NCBI GenBank assembly: GCA_030789695.1 | Contig: CM061141.1 | Coordinates: 271,963,655 to 272,027,654 of the forward strand | Length of the DNA: 64,000 nucleotides | Origin: Scilla litardierei | Taxonomy: Eukaryota; Streptophyta; Magnoliopsida; Asparagales; Asparagaceae | Direction: 5' to 3' | Shown here: piece after piece, positions 44,534-55,609 of the stretch | Layout: each line of letters starts with the position of its first letter | How positions within the stretch are numbered: the stretch's first letter is position 1 | Notes under the pieces: model-generated | The model's input: only the letters and a program-made list of their open reading frames with translations | Told to the model about the DNA's origin: nothing | Database searches by the model: none | Made by a program: the position numbers and the translations under genes

Positions 44534-47500
44534 GTACTCAAGGAAAAGAAACGGAGCAATAAATCCAAATTTAGCTCCAAGGATGGGTGGATACTCGATA
44601 GCGGGTGTTCAAAACACATGACGGGTGAAGCTCAATTGCTCTCCGGAGTGCTGCCCATTGAGAATGGGAACCGAGTAGTCTTTGGAGGCAACGAGAGTGG
44701 AACCATCATTGGTGTTGGTAAAGTTGGTAACCCATCTAAACCTCTTATAAGTGATGTTTACCTTGTTAACGGTTTAAATCACAATCTCATTTCAATAAGC
44801 CAACTTTGTGACAAAGGTTACAAAGTTAGCTTTGCGAAAGGAATGTGTCATATTTTTAGTAAAGATAATAATAATGTGTTATTTTCTGGCACATGCCATA
44901 AGGATATATATATCCTAGATCTTCCAAAATCACATGAACAATGTCTCATTGCCAACACAAGTGAACAACACTTATGGCATCGACATTTTGGTCATGTGAA
45001 CTTTGGAACACTTTTTAAGCTATCCAAGTTAAATTCTATTAAAGAATTTCCTAAGCTTTCTTTCCAAAAGAAAAGCTTTTGTGACTCGTGTCAACGAGGC
45101 AAACTTCCAAAATCGTCATGTAAACCTAAGAAGAGCATTTCCTCTAAACGGCCTCTAGAGCTTTTACATCTAGATCTTTTTGGGCCAACTAGAGTTGCTT
45201 CATTAGGGAATACTCGATATGGACTTGTCATCGTTGATGACTTTTCTAGATTTACTTGGGTATTTTCTTTAACTAATAAAAATGATGCTTTTGAAAACTT
45301 CACAATATTTGTTAAGAAAGTACAAAATCTCATTGGAACCACCATGGTCACTATTTGTAGCGATCATGGAGGGGAATTTGAGAATGAGTCTTTCTCAAAT
45401 TTTTGTGATGAAGTTGGTATTACTCACACCTTTTCCTTCCCTCGCGCACCTCCTCAAAATGGTGTTGTTGAGAGAAAGAATAGGACGCTAGTGGAATGTG
45501 CTCGCACTATGCTTGATGATAGCCAACTTGGCCATCAATTTTGGGCGGAAGCGGTACATACCGCTTGCTATGTGTTTAATAGAATACTTTTTAGGCCCGG
45601 CACCAAACAAACTTGTTATGAATTTTTGTTTGGTAGATTGCCTCAAGTTAAACATTTTCGAGTTTTTGGTGCAAAATGTTTTATTAAAAACACGTATGGT
45701 AGCTTGGACAAATTTGATTCAAGATCCGATGAGGGGATATTTGTTGGATATTCCTCACGTAGCAAAGCCTACCGGATATACAACAAAAGAACCTCAACGA
45801 TCGAGGAATCACTTCATGTTTCATTCAATGAAAATTTTATCCCTCCTAGAATTATCAATGATGATGACTCCATGGAAGTTATATGTGATTCTATTGGTAA
45901 TTCTAATCCTATTGATTCTATTGATACTAACCCTACTGATGATTCTTTTGAGAATGTTCCTAGTGATCAGGGAGTTCCCAAACGACTTCATACAGTTCGT
46001 GACCATCCTCATGAGCAAGTCATTGGCAACATACTTGATAGTGTCAAGACGAGATCTCAAGTCAACTACTTCGCTCATTGTGCCTTTGCCTCCTTAATAG
46101 AGCCAAAGAATATTAACGAAGCGTGCGAAGATAGTGCTTGGATCCTAGCCATGGAAGAGGAACTCATTCAATTTGAGAGGAATGAGGTTTGGGAGCTTGT
46201 TCCATTGCCTTCGAAGAACCACACCGTTATAGGAACGAAGTGGATTTTCAAGAACAAGACCGACGAGAACCAAAACGTCGTCTGGAACAAAGCTCGGTTA
46301 GTAGCTCAAGGCTACAGGCAAGAGGAAGGTATAGATTTCGAAGAATCCTTTGCTCCGGTAGCTAGATTAGAATCTATTAGGTTGTTGTTATCTTTTGCAT
46401 GCCATAAAGATTTTAAACTCTTTCAAATGGATGTAAAAAGTGTGTTTTTATACGGAGATGTCATTGAGGAAGTTTATGTTTCTCAACCTCCGGGTTTTAT
46501 AAATGAAAAATTTCCAAATCATGTTTTCAAACTTAAGAAAACACTTTACGGTTTGAGACAAGCTCCTAGAGCTTGGTATGACCGCATAAAGAACTTTCTT
46601 TTCGATTTGGGTTTTAAAATGGGTGAAGTTGATTCTACACTATTTGTTAAGTATTCGAATCATGATATTATTTTAGTTCAAATTTATGTTGATGATATCA
46701 TTTTCGGTGCTACTAACTTCACTCTTTGCGAAGAGTTTTCTAATGTCATGAAGGACCAATTTGAGATGAGCCACATGAGTGAGCTCAAATATTTCTTAGG
46801 TCTCCAAATTCGCCAAATGCACGATGGAATCTTCATCCACCAAACAAGTACACGGTGGAGTTGCTAAAGCGATTTGGAATGGAGAATGCTTCTGGCAAGA
46901 AGACTCCAATGAGCACTACTACACATCTTGATAAAGATACATGCGGCAAAGATGTAGACATTCGTCTATATCGAGGTATGATAGGTAGTTTATTATATCT
47001 TACTACCAGTCGGCCCAATATTATGTTTGCTGTATGTGTATGTGCTCGTTATCAATCACAACCTAAGGAATCTCACTTAGTAGCGGTAAAACGTATTTTC
47101 TTTTATTTAAGTTACACACTCGACTACGGATTACTTTATCCAAAGTCTAGCACATATGAGTTAATCTCATATAGTGACGCAGATTATGCTGGATGCAAAT
47201 CCGACAGGAAAAGTACTAGTGGCACTTGCCATTTTATAGGAAATTCTCTTGTCTCTTGGTTTTCCAAGAAGCAGAATTCCGTATCACTTTCAACCACCGA
47301 GGCGGAATATATTGCCGTCGGTGCTACGTGTGCTCAGGTTCTTTGGATGAGACACACTCTTAAAGACTTCGGTATAAACTGTGATACTTGCCCTATCATG
47401 GTAGACAACCAAAGTGCAATATGTCTCTCTAAGAATCCGGTACACCGTTCCCGTTCCAAACACATAGATGTCCGTCACCATTTCCAAGATGAGCATGTTG

Positions 47501-47634
47501 CTAGAAAGGACATCATTTTAGTGTACGTTGAAACCCAGAAACAAATCGTCGATATTTTCACGAAACCACTCAAGGAAGACTCCTTTGTGCGGTTACGTCG
47601 AGAATTGAGGATTATGGGTGAATCTAAGATTTAG
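44534..47634 (+). pseudogene. SIRE-like pol: protease, integrase, RT, RNase H
   Basis: The frame opens at 44534. Protease has LDSGCSKHM just before Met 44618. Integrase has the zinc part with HLWHRHFGH and CDSCQRG, and catalytic Asp (LHLDLFG), Asp (CSDHGGEFE) and Glu (NGVVERKNR). RT has [17 protein letters not shown] sequence and YVDDIIFG (about 46688). A single-base slip near 46845 separates this from the rest of RT and RNase H (46855-47634: DADYAGC, TEAEYIA, SKHIDVRHHF). Except for that slip the protein is full length. Confidence 0.9.
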
Positions 47635-47879
47635 GATTCATATTTTCAATAATCTTGCATGATAATAATTTTTACTATATGCTCATGCTAGATTTGTTGG
47701 GATTTTCAGGATTTATGATTGGATTTTCGGAGTTTATGCTAGATTTGTTCATACACGTCGTATTTAAGATTTTCTGGTATTTATGGGGTAGAATAACGAT
47801 GTATGCGAGTATTTAGATGTTTCGTCCAAGTGCACTTAGGAGAGAACTCAAAATTTCAAAATTTCAAATTTTTGGACTC

Positions 47880-48155
47880 TCTTAGTCGGTTCAAGTTCAT
47901 TAGCCGACCGACTAGTTTCAGTTCTAGTCGGTCAGTGATTGAACTCAGACCGACTAAATCTTGCCTTTGTTTTGACAATCTGTTACTGTTTGCAGTTAGT
48001 CGGTCTTAGCTCATTGGCCGATCGACTAGATTGCACTCTAGTCGGTCAGCACTTGAACTTTGACCGACTAGATCTGCAAGGGCATTTCTGTCTTTGACTC
48101 TTTGAATCGTTTTATAGCCTCTCCGCACCGATTAGTTTTCATTCTAATCGGTGCG
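47880..48155 (+). promoter_or_regulatory. TAGTCGGTC array and TATA-like box upstream of the extra ORF
   Basis: Two complete modules (about 47882-47957 and 47996-48072) have the Tekay pattern, including the linker GTTACTGTTTGCAGTTAGTCGGTC at their join. TTTTATAG follows at 48110-48117, and a degenerate third palindrome (ACCGATTAG...CTAATCGGT) at 48127-48150. The extra ORF starts about 310 bp further on. A role as a separate promoter for that ORF is inferred. Confidence 0.6.
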
Positions 48156-48426
48156 ACAACTATCCTAAACCCTAACCCCGCGACCCGTTCAGCTTCTCTC
48201 CACCGTGTGTCGTCGTTTCCAGCCACCGTCAGCAATCGCCGATCATCTACCTCCTTCCTAGGGTCTCGCTTGGTATATCTACTCTCTCCCTCTCTTGTTT
48301 AGGGTTCAATCGTTTTTGTTTTAGAGTTCGTATTAGGGTTTCATTCTTATTTCCGTTCGTTCACTCTCAATTTCGATCGATTTAGGGTTTCTATTGGTTG
48401 ATTGAGTGTTGTCTCCTCTCACGATC

Positions 48427-49968
48427 ATGGCGAGAACACGCATTCCTATCCGTCCCTCTAGTCCGTCTCCCATGACCGTCGAATCTCCTCCTACCGACCC
48501 TCCTCAACCCAAACGCCGCGCCAAATCGACTCGTCCATCCTTCGCTTCGCCTCCTCTTAAGAAGAAGAGGATGGCTACTTCTAAGCCTAGAGCCCGATCA
48601 TCTTCACAACCCAAGCCTAGCTCCTTTTGTGCACCCACTCCTCCCACTTCTGACTCCGACAAAGAGTATATTCCTGAGTCTGAGCCTACCAAGAAGGCTC
48701 CTACTCCTCCTCCTCGTTCTTCCTCTCGTCAGTCGAAGGGGAAGTCTCCCATGCCTTTGGGTGGTGTCGATATCTCGTTGTGTCACGATGACCCGATGTG
48801 TCTAGTGGCATACAATTGTATTGAGCTTTGTCCTTTGATTTTGGAGCACTTTGTCCAGTTTTCTGACTTTCCACATCTCGCAGATCTCCTCTCCTATAGC
48901 GGCCTATTATATTATCTTCGCCATGATCCCAAGGCGAATCCTCATCCGTACCCCAGGCTCGTCAAATTGTTCTATGCTAATCGAGTACGGGGTGAGTATA
49001 ATGACACCCACTCCATTGAGACCACTGTCTTGGGGACACATATTGTCCTCACGGCAGAGATTTTAGGGGAGTTGATTGGTGTCTCATCCTCTGGCCTGCT
49101 TCCTTCTGATATCTCCGTGGAGAATATCCACGATCTTAACCAGACCATGCTTTCTAAGGTGTTCCATGTCATTCCTCCCGCCATGATTGGCGTCCCCTCG
49201 AAATCATTTAAGCCAAATGCGTGGGTCTTGAATCTCATTCTGAAGTCGTGTCTTCTACCGAAGTACGGCTTCTCTAGCTTGCCCTCTCAGCCGTTCCTCA
49301 AGCTTATCTACGCTCTTTTCATAGGGAGCGAGATAAATTGGGCACGCATTATCCTTGATAAGATGGATTCCTTTGATTGCATAAGGAAATCCACCAAGTC
49401 TGCCCATATTCCTTATCCTTGTCTATTGACTCTCGTTTTCCGTCATTTTGGCGTCCCTCTCCCTCCCGATGATCAGCGTCCTTTGGGTCCTCCCCTGAAC
49501 GCGACTGCCGTCAAGAAGTCTCTTGCGGCGATGTGTCACGTTCAGAGGACTACCCCTGCTGCTGCTCCTGCTCCTCCTCTTCCTTCACTCTATGAGTTTT
49601 CAGTTTTCCTGAGACGTCAGGAGTCTCGTATTTCTCGTTGTGAGGAGATGCTTGCTCGCATCTGCGAGTATCTGGATATTGATGTTCCTCCTTCAGTTTC
49701 TGACAAGGAGGAAATGGATGATGCTGATCTCAAGGAGCTTGTTGGTTCTCCTGTTCGTGCCCCAGAGGGTACGTCTGCTACTACTACTTCTGCTGGTGCT
49801 CCCGAGAGCACACCTGCTGCCACCATTTCTTCGGTGGATACTTCTTCTGGTGCTCCCAAGACCACTCCTGTTGCCACTCTCCCTTCGGTTGTCACTCCTG
49901 CCATTCCCGAGACCACCACCTCTTTTGTAGAGCCTGCTGCTGCTGCTGACCCTGACTCCTCCGCCTAA
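48427..49968 (+). CDS. SIRE-associated extra ORF (ORF3), function unknown
   Basis: Uninterrupted frame of about 513 codons from ATGGCGAGAACACGC. The first ~110 residues are basic and Pro/Ser-rich (KRRAKSTRPS). A central globular part (SDFPHLADLL, LVKLFYANRVRGEYND, LIGVSSSGLLPSDIS) resembles the plant retroelement domain annotated as putative plant transposon protein. Near residue 390 a short helical stretch (FLRRQESRISRCEEMLARI) is followed by an Ala/Thr/Pro/Ser-rich tail. No signal peptide or membrane segment is clear, so an envelope role is not supported. It is intact while pol is frameshifted. Met 48406 upstream is an alternative start. Confidence 0.75.
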   Translation: MARTRIPIRPSSPSPMTVESPPTDPPQPKRRAKSTRPSFASPPLKKKRMATSKPRARSSSQPKPSSFCAPTPPTSDSDKEYIPESEPTKKAPTPPPRSSSRQSKGKSPMPLGGVDISLCHDDPMCLVAYNCIELCPLILEHFVQFSDFPHLADLLSYSGLLYYLRHDPKANPHPYPRLVKLFYANRVRGEYNDTHSIETTVLGTHIVLTAEILGELIGVSSSGLLPSDISVENIHDLNQTMLSKVFHVIPPAMIGVPSKSFKPNAWVLNLILKSCLLPKYGFSSLPSQPFLKLIYALFIGSEINWARIILDKMDSFDCIRKSTKSAHIPYPCLLTLVFRHFGVPLPPDDQRPLGPPLNATAVKKSLAAMCHVQRTTPAAAPAPPLPSLYEFSVFLRRQESRISRCEEMLARICEYLDIDVPPSVSDKEEMDDADLKELVGSPVRAPEGTSATTTSAGAPESTPAATISSVDTSSGAPKTTPVATLPSVVTPAIPETTTSFVEPAAAADPDSSA

Positions 49969-50879
49969 GCTTGCGTTGGAGGACTCTCCCATGTGCACTT
50001 GGATGATATATCTGTCGTGAGAGAGTGGGGTAGGATAGTTGGGTGGTTATGTCTTTTTGATGTATTTTTGGATGTTTTCATGATACATTTTGATGTATAT
50101 TCATTTTGATGTCTGTTGAGACATGTGTTGTATTTTGTGCACCGATCTGATGATCGTTTATATTTGTGTTGGCGGATGTATACTTTTTGATGTATCATGT
50201 TATGTATATATACATCGTGTTGCCATTTACTTCAGTGTGCACATTATATATCTTTTTGTTTCTGATGTTGATTTCGTCGCTCGACGATTATATTGATTAA
50301 ATAGAATTTTTCTTTGAAAACATAGAATTGTTTTCCATGCACTAAATTCACTAAGAATGTTGATATTGGAGAGTATGTTCCATAACTCAATATGTGAAAT
50401 TGATTTGAGTTTTGATGATTTCATTTTTCGATTTTCGACTATGGTCTCGTTGGCACGCTTTGATTTTCTTCGTTCTTTTACGTTGGTGTCATTTGAACCG
50501 TGGTCATATTCTTCGACTCTCGTGCTTTTATTTTAGCCATTGTTGTTGTCGTTGATCTCCTCCCGCTCTTTTTGCTAATGCCAAAGGGGGAGAGAATTAA
50601 TAATGACGATGTGTTAAATGGATAATTTAAAGCAATTTACAGTGAATCTAATTTGATATGTTAGATTCAGGGGGAGTTAAGATATAAAAATGGATTTAGA
50701 TCCTAAATTTCAATAATTGGGTTCATATTTTATACTTTCCTCGTCTGCTTGATGCGTATGATTATTATTTAATACGGAATTAACGCGTCATCAATGCAGT
50801 GAGAGTAAGTAAATTTCTTTTGACTCATTATTATTGATTATTATTTATGTTGGTTTGTCATCACCAAAAAGGGGGAGAA
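49969..50879 (+). other. SIRE-like 3' non-coding region with G-rich tracts
   Basis: AT-rich DNA with three polypurine-type runs: AAAGGGGGAGAGA near 50584, CAGGGGGAGT near 50669 and AAAAAGGGGGAGAA at 50866-50879. The last abuts the LTR and is the likely polypurine tract. I see no ORF of note. Confidence 0.7.
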
Positions 50880-52600
50880 TGTTGAGTATTGATTCTCTGG
50901 ATTTGGTTTTGATGATGAACAAACATAAATATTGTGAACTAACTCTTTGTGAGCGCAGTTATGGAGATCATCGCCAAAATCCTACGTATATCAAAAGCGA
51001 CGTCTCAAGACTTCTCAAAGCGTGTGATCATATGCCTGAAGCTTCGTTGAAGCTCTAGGAGCATTAATGAAGTCAAGAGATTCGGATTGAAGCTTTGAAG
51101 ACGGGTCGTCAAGTTTATTTTATACTCTTCTAGCTTCTTTTCGTAGAATGTTAAGCCTTGAGTAGGTCTTACATTATAATCTTCATAACGCTCATATCTT
51201 AGAGCTAGGATTATATTAGAAGCCCAAACAAACTTTTCCGAAGATTCACGCTTCATTTTGCGGCTTCTAGTGCATCTTAGTTGGTTCAAGAAGAAGAACC
51301 AACCGACTAGATTGTCATCTAGTCGGTTAAGAATCCTTCTTAAACCGACTAGATTGTCTTGCTCAATTCAGCATCTTCACTGTTGACCAATTAGCAGGTC
51401 CAAGAAGGTTCACCGACCGACTAGTTGTCAAACTAGTCGGTTTGGAATCCTTCTTAGACCGACTAGTTATACTTTCACTTTTCAGCCTGAGCCACTGTTT
51501 ACTGTTAGTCGGTCCAAGAACATTCATCGACTGGCTAGTTGTGAAACTAGTCGGTTGGAATTTGTTCTTAGACCGATTAGTTCTCTTGTGTTCAGCTTAT
51601 TGTTTTTCAACTCCTTAGTCGGTCAAAGAACACTCACCGACCGACTAGTTGTCAAACTAGTCGGTTGGCAAGTCTTCTTAGACAGACTAGTTCTATATCT
51701 CCTGAACTATCTTTCTTGGCTGTCAACCTCTTAGTCGGTCCAAGAAGAATCACCGACCGACTAGTTGAGAAACTAATTGGTCAGTGATCCTTCTTTGACC
51801 GATTAGACTGCTTCAGAAATAGATCCGTTGGAGCATTAATTGCACGAATTTTCCCTCTCTCTTCTCTCTATCCTATATTTACTTGTGATGCTTCTTCATA
51901 GCATTCAAGGCTGATATTATTGAGACTTTGAGAATCAAAGAGAGAGCTTTTAATTCTAATTTCCAAGCTGACTCATTTCTCACAAGAATCTCTCCAAACT
52001 TCTTGAGCCCTAATTTCCTCAAGAGAGATTCTCTTCATTGTGAGCTTTCCAAGCCAAGAGCTTGATTCAAAGTCACCAACTCCATCCTAGCCTTCGATCG
52101 CTGTTCATCTTGGTGGAGCTAGGGTTTGGTGACATTCTTCTTCATCAAAATCCTTCTTGCCCTAAAATCGTAAGTTTACTCAAGGCATAGGATTTTGTTG
52201 GTAAGCATTTCATTGTTTCATTTACATTGCTATTTCAGTTTATCTCTCGGTTGTGAGAGAAGTTTGTGATCCCGGTTTGTGGGAGTCACATTTTGATTTG
52301 TGTATGATTTGATCTTGTATAGGTTTTCTACAAGAATTTCATAGTGCAAAGCTTGAGTTAGAGGATTCTAACTCAAGTAGCCGGAGGAGATCCGGGTGTT
52401 TGGGACGTAGGATCACCAGGAACAAGTTGGGGAGACTTGGGTGGATACGAACCCGTTATATCGCTTTGTTTGCAATTGTCTTTCTTTGTTGTCAATATTT
52501 TCATTCCGCATTGTTGGTTGAGTTTGCATGATAATTAGGAATTATACTCTTGATTATTTTAAAGTACTATTCACCCCTAGTACTTGTGCAGTAGCTATCA
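50880..52600 (+). repeat. SIRE-like 3' LTR (about 1.72 kb)
   Basis: It starts TGTTGAGTATTGATTC after the polypurine tract and appears to end GTAGCTATCA at 52600, where the ATHILA-like reading frame on the other strand begins. An alternative end is CTTGTGCA at 52590. It carries the palindrome array and a TATATTTA box. Confidence 0.75.
51285..51881 (+). promoter_or_regulatory. TAGTCGGTT/C array upstream of TATA box in SIRE-like LTR
   Basis: Five modules about 112 bp apart (near 51290, 51390, 51505, 51615, 51730) have the Tekay pattern ...AGTCGGTC - GACCGACTAGTT - AACTAGTCGGTT - GACCGACTAG. One linker reads CTGTTTACTGTTAGTCGGTC. The array ends about 70 bases before TATATTTA (51874-51881). A Ty1/copia LTR thus shares the module of Ty3/gypsy Tekay LTRs. 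Confidence 0.72.
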
Positions 52601-54290
52601 GGGCATTACATTTCTCGGTGAGGACGACCGATGCCGGTGTGAAAGTGGTGCCAGTGAGTGGTGTAGGGTACCCTAAGGAGATAACCAGAGAGGCTAGAAG
52701 GTCCCGAAGCGGTAGAAGGGTGATGGCTGGTTCCTGATCTGAAAAGTGTGGAGCAGTAGGCTCAGGAGCAGACGGGATGACCATGCCCTCAGATATGGGT
52801 GCGGAGGAGAAAGTGGCAGAGGCCTCAGGGCAGAGGGTGGTGACAATCTCAGTGGTCCCGACGGTGGTGGTGGTGGTGACAGAGGTGGCGAAGGTAGTGC
52901 CTCCTGGTGGCAGACGGTGTACAGGCTGTGCTGGCTGAGCAGCCACGATGGCAGCCAGGTCGGACTCCTCGTCCTCAGAAGAGCTGAGTACCCAGTCGTC
53001 GGCGTCAACGTCGACGGGTGCTCTAGGGGGCTCGAGGACGTGGAGGGCGGGAAGTGGGAAGACTCTAACAATCATCCAGCATTGCTGGACTGGCCCTACA
53101 AGGGTGAGGTGGGGGGGTGGGAAGGACAAAATGGGGTGTGTGATGGGTGCCTAAAAGATAGGCCCAGTGACGTTCCCCATATGGCCGGATGATGTGTTTG
53201 TGCTCAAGCACACCCAAAGTCAAGCGCGTATGGCCAGGGGGTCACTAGGCCATCAAGAAGATCTATGCCCAGCATCCGTGTGAAGATGGTGAAAAATCCA
53301 CTGCAGCAGATATCAGTGGCGTAGCAGGTGTGGGCGGTCTGTTGGAGGCGGTAACACAGCCAGTGTGCTGCATCGGAAAGGACGAAGGGGTGGAGGGAGC
53401 CGTCCCGGTGGTACCGCAGTGGTCGGGTCATTCCCATGAGATGGAAAAGCTCAGGTAGGGACATAGTCTCGACCTCTGGCCTGCAGAAAATGGTGGTGGC
53501 TAGGTGTCGCTGGGCATAGCAAAGGCAAGGATGCACAATGCATGATGCCTTCGCCCGACTGGGGCGGTAATGGTCCAGACCAGAAATGCGAAGCCAGAAA
53601 GCAGAGGCATCGAAAGTGGCTAGATCGTAGTCTGAGGAGAAGGCAGTGGGGTGGTCAGGGACGGCTGGAAAGTGGAAGTGAGCGTAGATCTGGACGTACA
53701 TGATCACGAAGTCATGGTCAAGTAGCCTGAAGCTAATTCCGTCGCACGCCGAGGTGCAGGCAATGGAACTCAATGCCTCTAGAGTGAGGCGGGTGTAGGT
53801 GGGGGCATGGGCTGCGAGGAGTCAGTCGAAACCGATGGTGCAGTAAAGCCAATGGACCCCCTACAGGAGTCCTAGGCATCGGTTGGTAGGGAGGTGGATG
53901 AACTGTGTGGGAACGATCCTCTGCTGCGACAGTGCAACGAAGCGGTCGCGGTATGCATCGTCCCGAAAGGTTATGCCGAATGTCCGCACCCGCAGCAACA
54001 GAGCGGTGGGAGGGGCAGATGGTGCGGTAGTGGGGATGGGGGCGGAAGTGGCAGGGATGTGTGGGCGATGTGGTGGTTGAGCGTGTGCGGGTAGTACGGC
54101 GAGAGGGATGGTGGTGGTGTAATCAGAAGATTAGGACACGGACGAAGAATTGCCCATGTACTCCTCCTCGGTGGAGGGTGTAGCGGCACGGTGAGTGCCG
54201 TGTGCGGGCTGAGAAGAGGAGGCGTCAGTGGCCTTCCTCTTCCCACGTCGTGCAGGTGTGGGCTGCCTCCCACTAGTGCGAGGCGGCATC
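52601..54290 (-). pseudogene. ATHILA ORF1-like protein
   Basis: Met at 54290 starts MPPRTSGRQPTPARRGKRK, a basic N-terminus. After a frame change the central part (53773-53204) has LTLEALSSIA, FWLRISGL and the RPSRAKASCI segment typical of the plant ATHILA ORF-1 family. The C-terminal part (53129-52601) is Ser/Thr/Pro-rich and acidic. Two or more frame changes and stops interrupt it, and it is cut at the SIRE LTR. The Gly-rich + strand ORFs here are antisense shadows. Confidence 0.7.
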
Positions 54291-54529
54291 GTGCTACCGG
54301 CACGTGGATTGTGTCGGGATAAAAATAAAGAGAGGGTAGAGTTTACCAACATGAAGGTCGTGGCAAGAGCGATGTGATCGGGCACATGACTACTGCTAGT
54401 CAGAGGAATCTCCCAAGCTGCTCCAGGACGTTTCCTCCTCTGTAGGCGTAATGTACCTGAAATAGAAGGAAAAAGTAATATCAGCCGGATCAAAAGTAGT
54501 GTGTAGGGGAAGATGTGTGTGGGAGCTCG

Positions 54530-55400
54530 ACCGAGCACAAGCTAAGCTCGGTCGAGTAGGTAGGGTGGCGGGGTTGCATTGGTGGGATGGTTACTCGACC
54601 GAGCAGTAATTGTGCTTGGTCGGTAGGTCGGATGGGGAGGGGGTTACCCTAGGGCTATTGGGAGGAGGCAGGGGTGTTTTAATAGGAAAGGGGGTATGGA
54701 TGGGGAGAGGGAGGGGTGGGGGTGGAATGGCATTGTGGGCAGCGCCGCTGGCACTGGGTGATTCTGGCAGCGTTGCTCCGGTGACGGCCAGGGCAGAGGG
54801 GGGCGAATTTGGACTGGAGATGGAGGAATATGGAGAGATGGGTGGATGGAGGAAGAAAATAGGTGGAGAGAGAGGACCGGTGTGGCGTGCAGTCGGCAGC
54901 GTGGCCAGCGGAGGGGACGGTGGTGACAGCAGTTTGGGTCGAGTAGGTGAAGGGAGTTGGGGATGCTCGGGCAGAGGAATTTGGGGGAAAAAAGGGATTA
55001 GGGTATAATAAAGTCGAATCAGGTTTTGATAAACCCGACTCGTTCAGAATGTGGGCCCCGGACGATTAAAGCTCCTGCTATTCGGCCGAGCAGCATAACT
55101 GCTCGGTCAAGTCAGAAAATAAAATAATCGAAATTGAGGTTTAGAACACTCCCTCGGCTACTCGATCGAGTAGGGGCTACTCGGGCCATGTAGGCAGAAC
55201 GCCATTTGTTTATTATTTCTCTGTGCTTTCCTCAGCTCGGTCGAGCAGATGGATACTCGGTCGAGCAGGCAGCTACTCGACCGAGTAAGTGCTACTCAGG
55301 CCGCGTAGGCAGAGCACCATTTTTCATTGCTTTTCCTGCACTCTCTGCTACTCGACCGAGTAAGTGCATACTCTGTCGCGTCATCGCTTACTCTTTTCCC
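54530..55400 (-). promoter_or_regulatory. CTCGACCGAG array and TATA-like box upstream of the ATHILA ORF
   Basis: Many copies of CTCGACCGAGTA/TACTCGGTCGAG and variants lie in 55060-55375. A TATTATA box follows (- strand, 55004-55012), then a CT-rich leader with further copies near 54530-54640 and a possible splice acceptor (TTCTATTTCAG, about 54460). This may be an internal promoter for the ORF or an embedded LTR piece. Confidence 0.5.
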
Positions 55401-55609
55401 TTGAACTTGTTCTTCTATCAGCTGCTCTTCTCCTAGCTCCCTTCCCTTCAATACATCATCTTGTGCACTTCCCTCAACGTTCAACCTGTATGAAGGAAGA
55501 TCTTGTCAGATTTATACAGTTTTGTATTTTTAAAGAATAGAAAGCATTTTTACTTGGTTTTCTGGGATATATAGATCCAAACAAAAATTGATAAAGAAAA
55601 TCTAAGATA

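Larger units (their letters stand above)
43420..52600 (+). mobile_element. SIRE-like Ty1/copia element, 5'-truncated
   Basis: Order: gag remnant, protease, integrase, RT, RNase H, an array, an extra ORF, G-rich tracts and a 3' LTR. Integrase before RT is the copia order. The extra 3' ORF and the protein motifs fit the SIRE/Maximus lineage. The 5' LTR, leader and first part of gag are missing at the junction with element B, and a target duplication cannot be checked. Confidence 0.85.

Noticed and set aside
48165..48185. Telomere-like CCTAAACCCTAA
   Set aside because: Only about two units occur in the leader of the SIRE extra ORF; such words are common in plant 5' leaders and no array is present.
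52746..53192. Gly-rich + strand ORF
   Set aside because: It is antisense to the ATHILA ORF1-like frame and has only low-complexity content.
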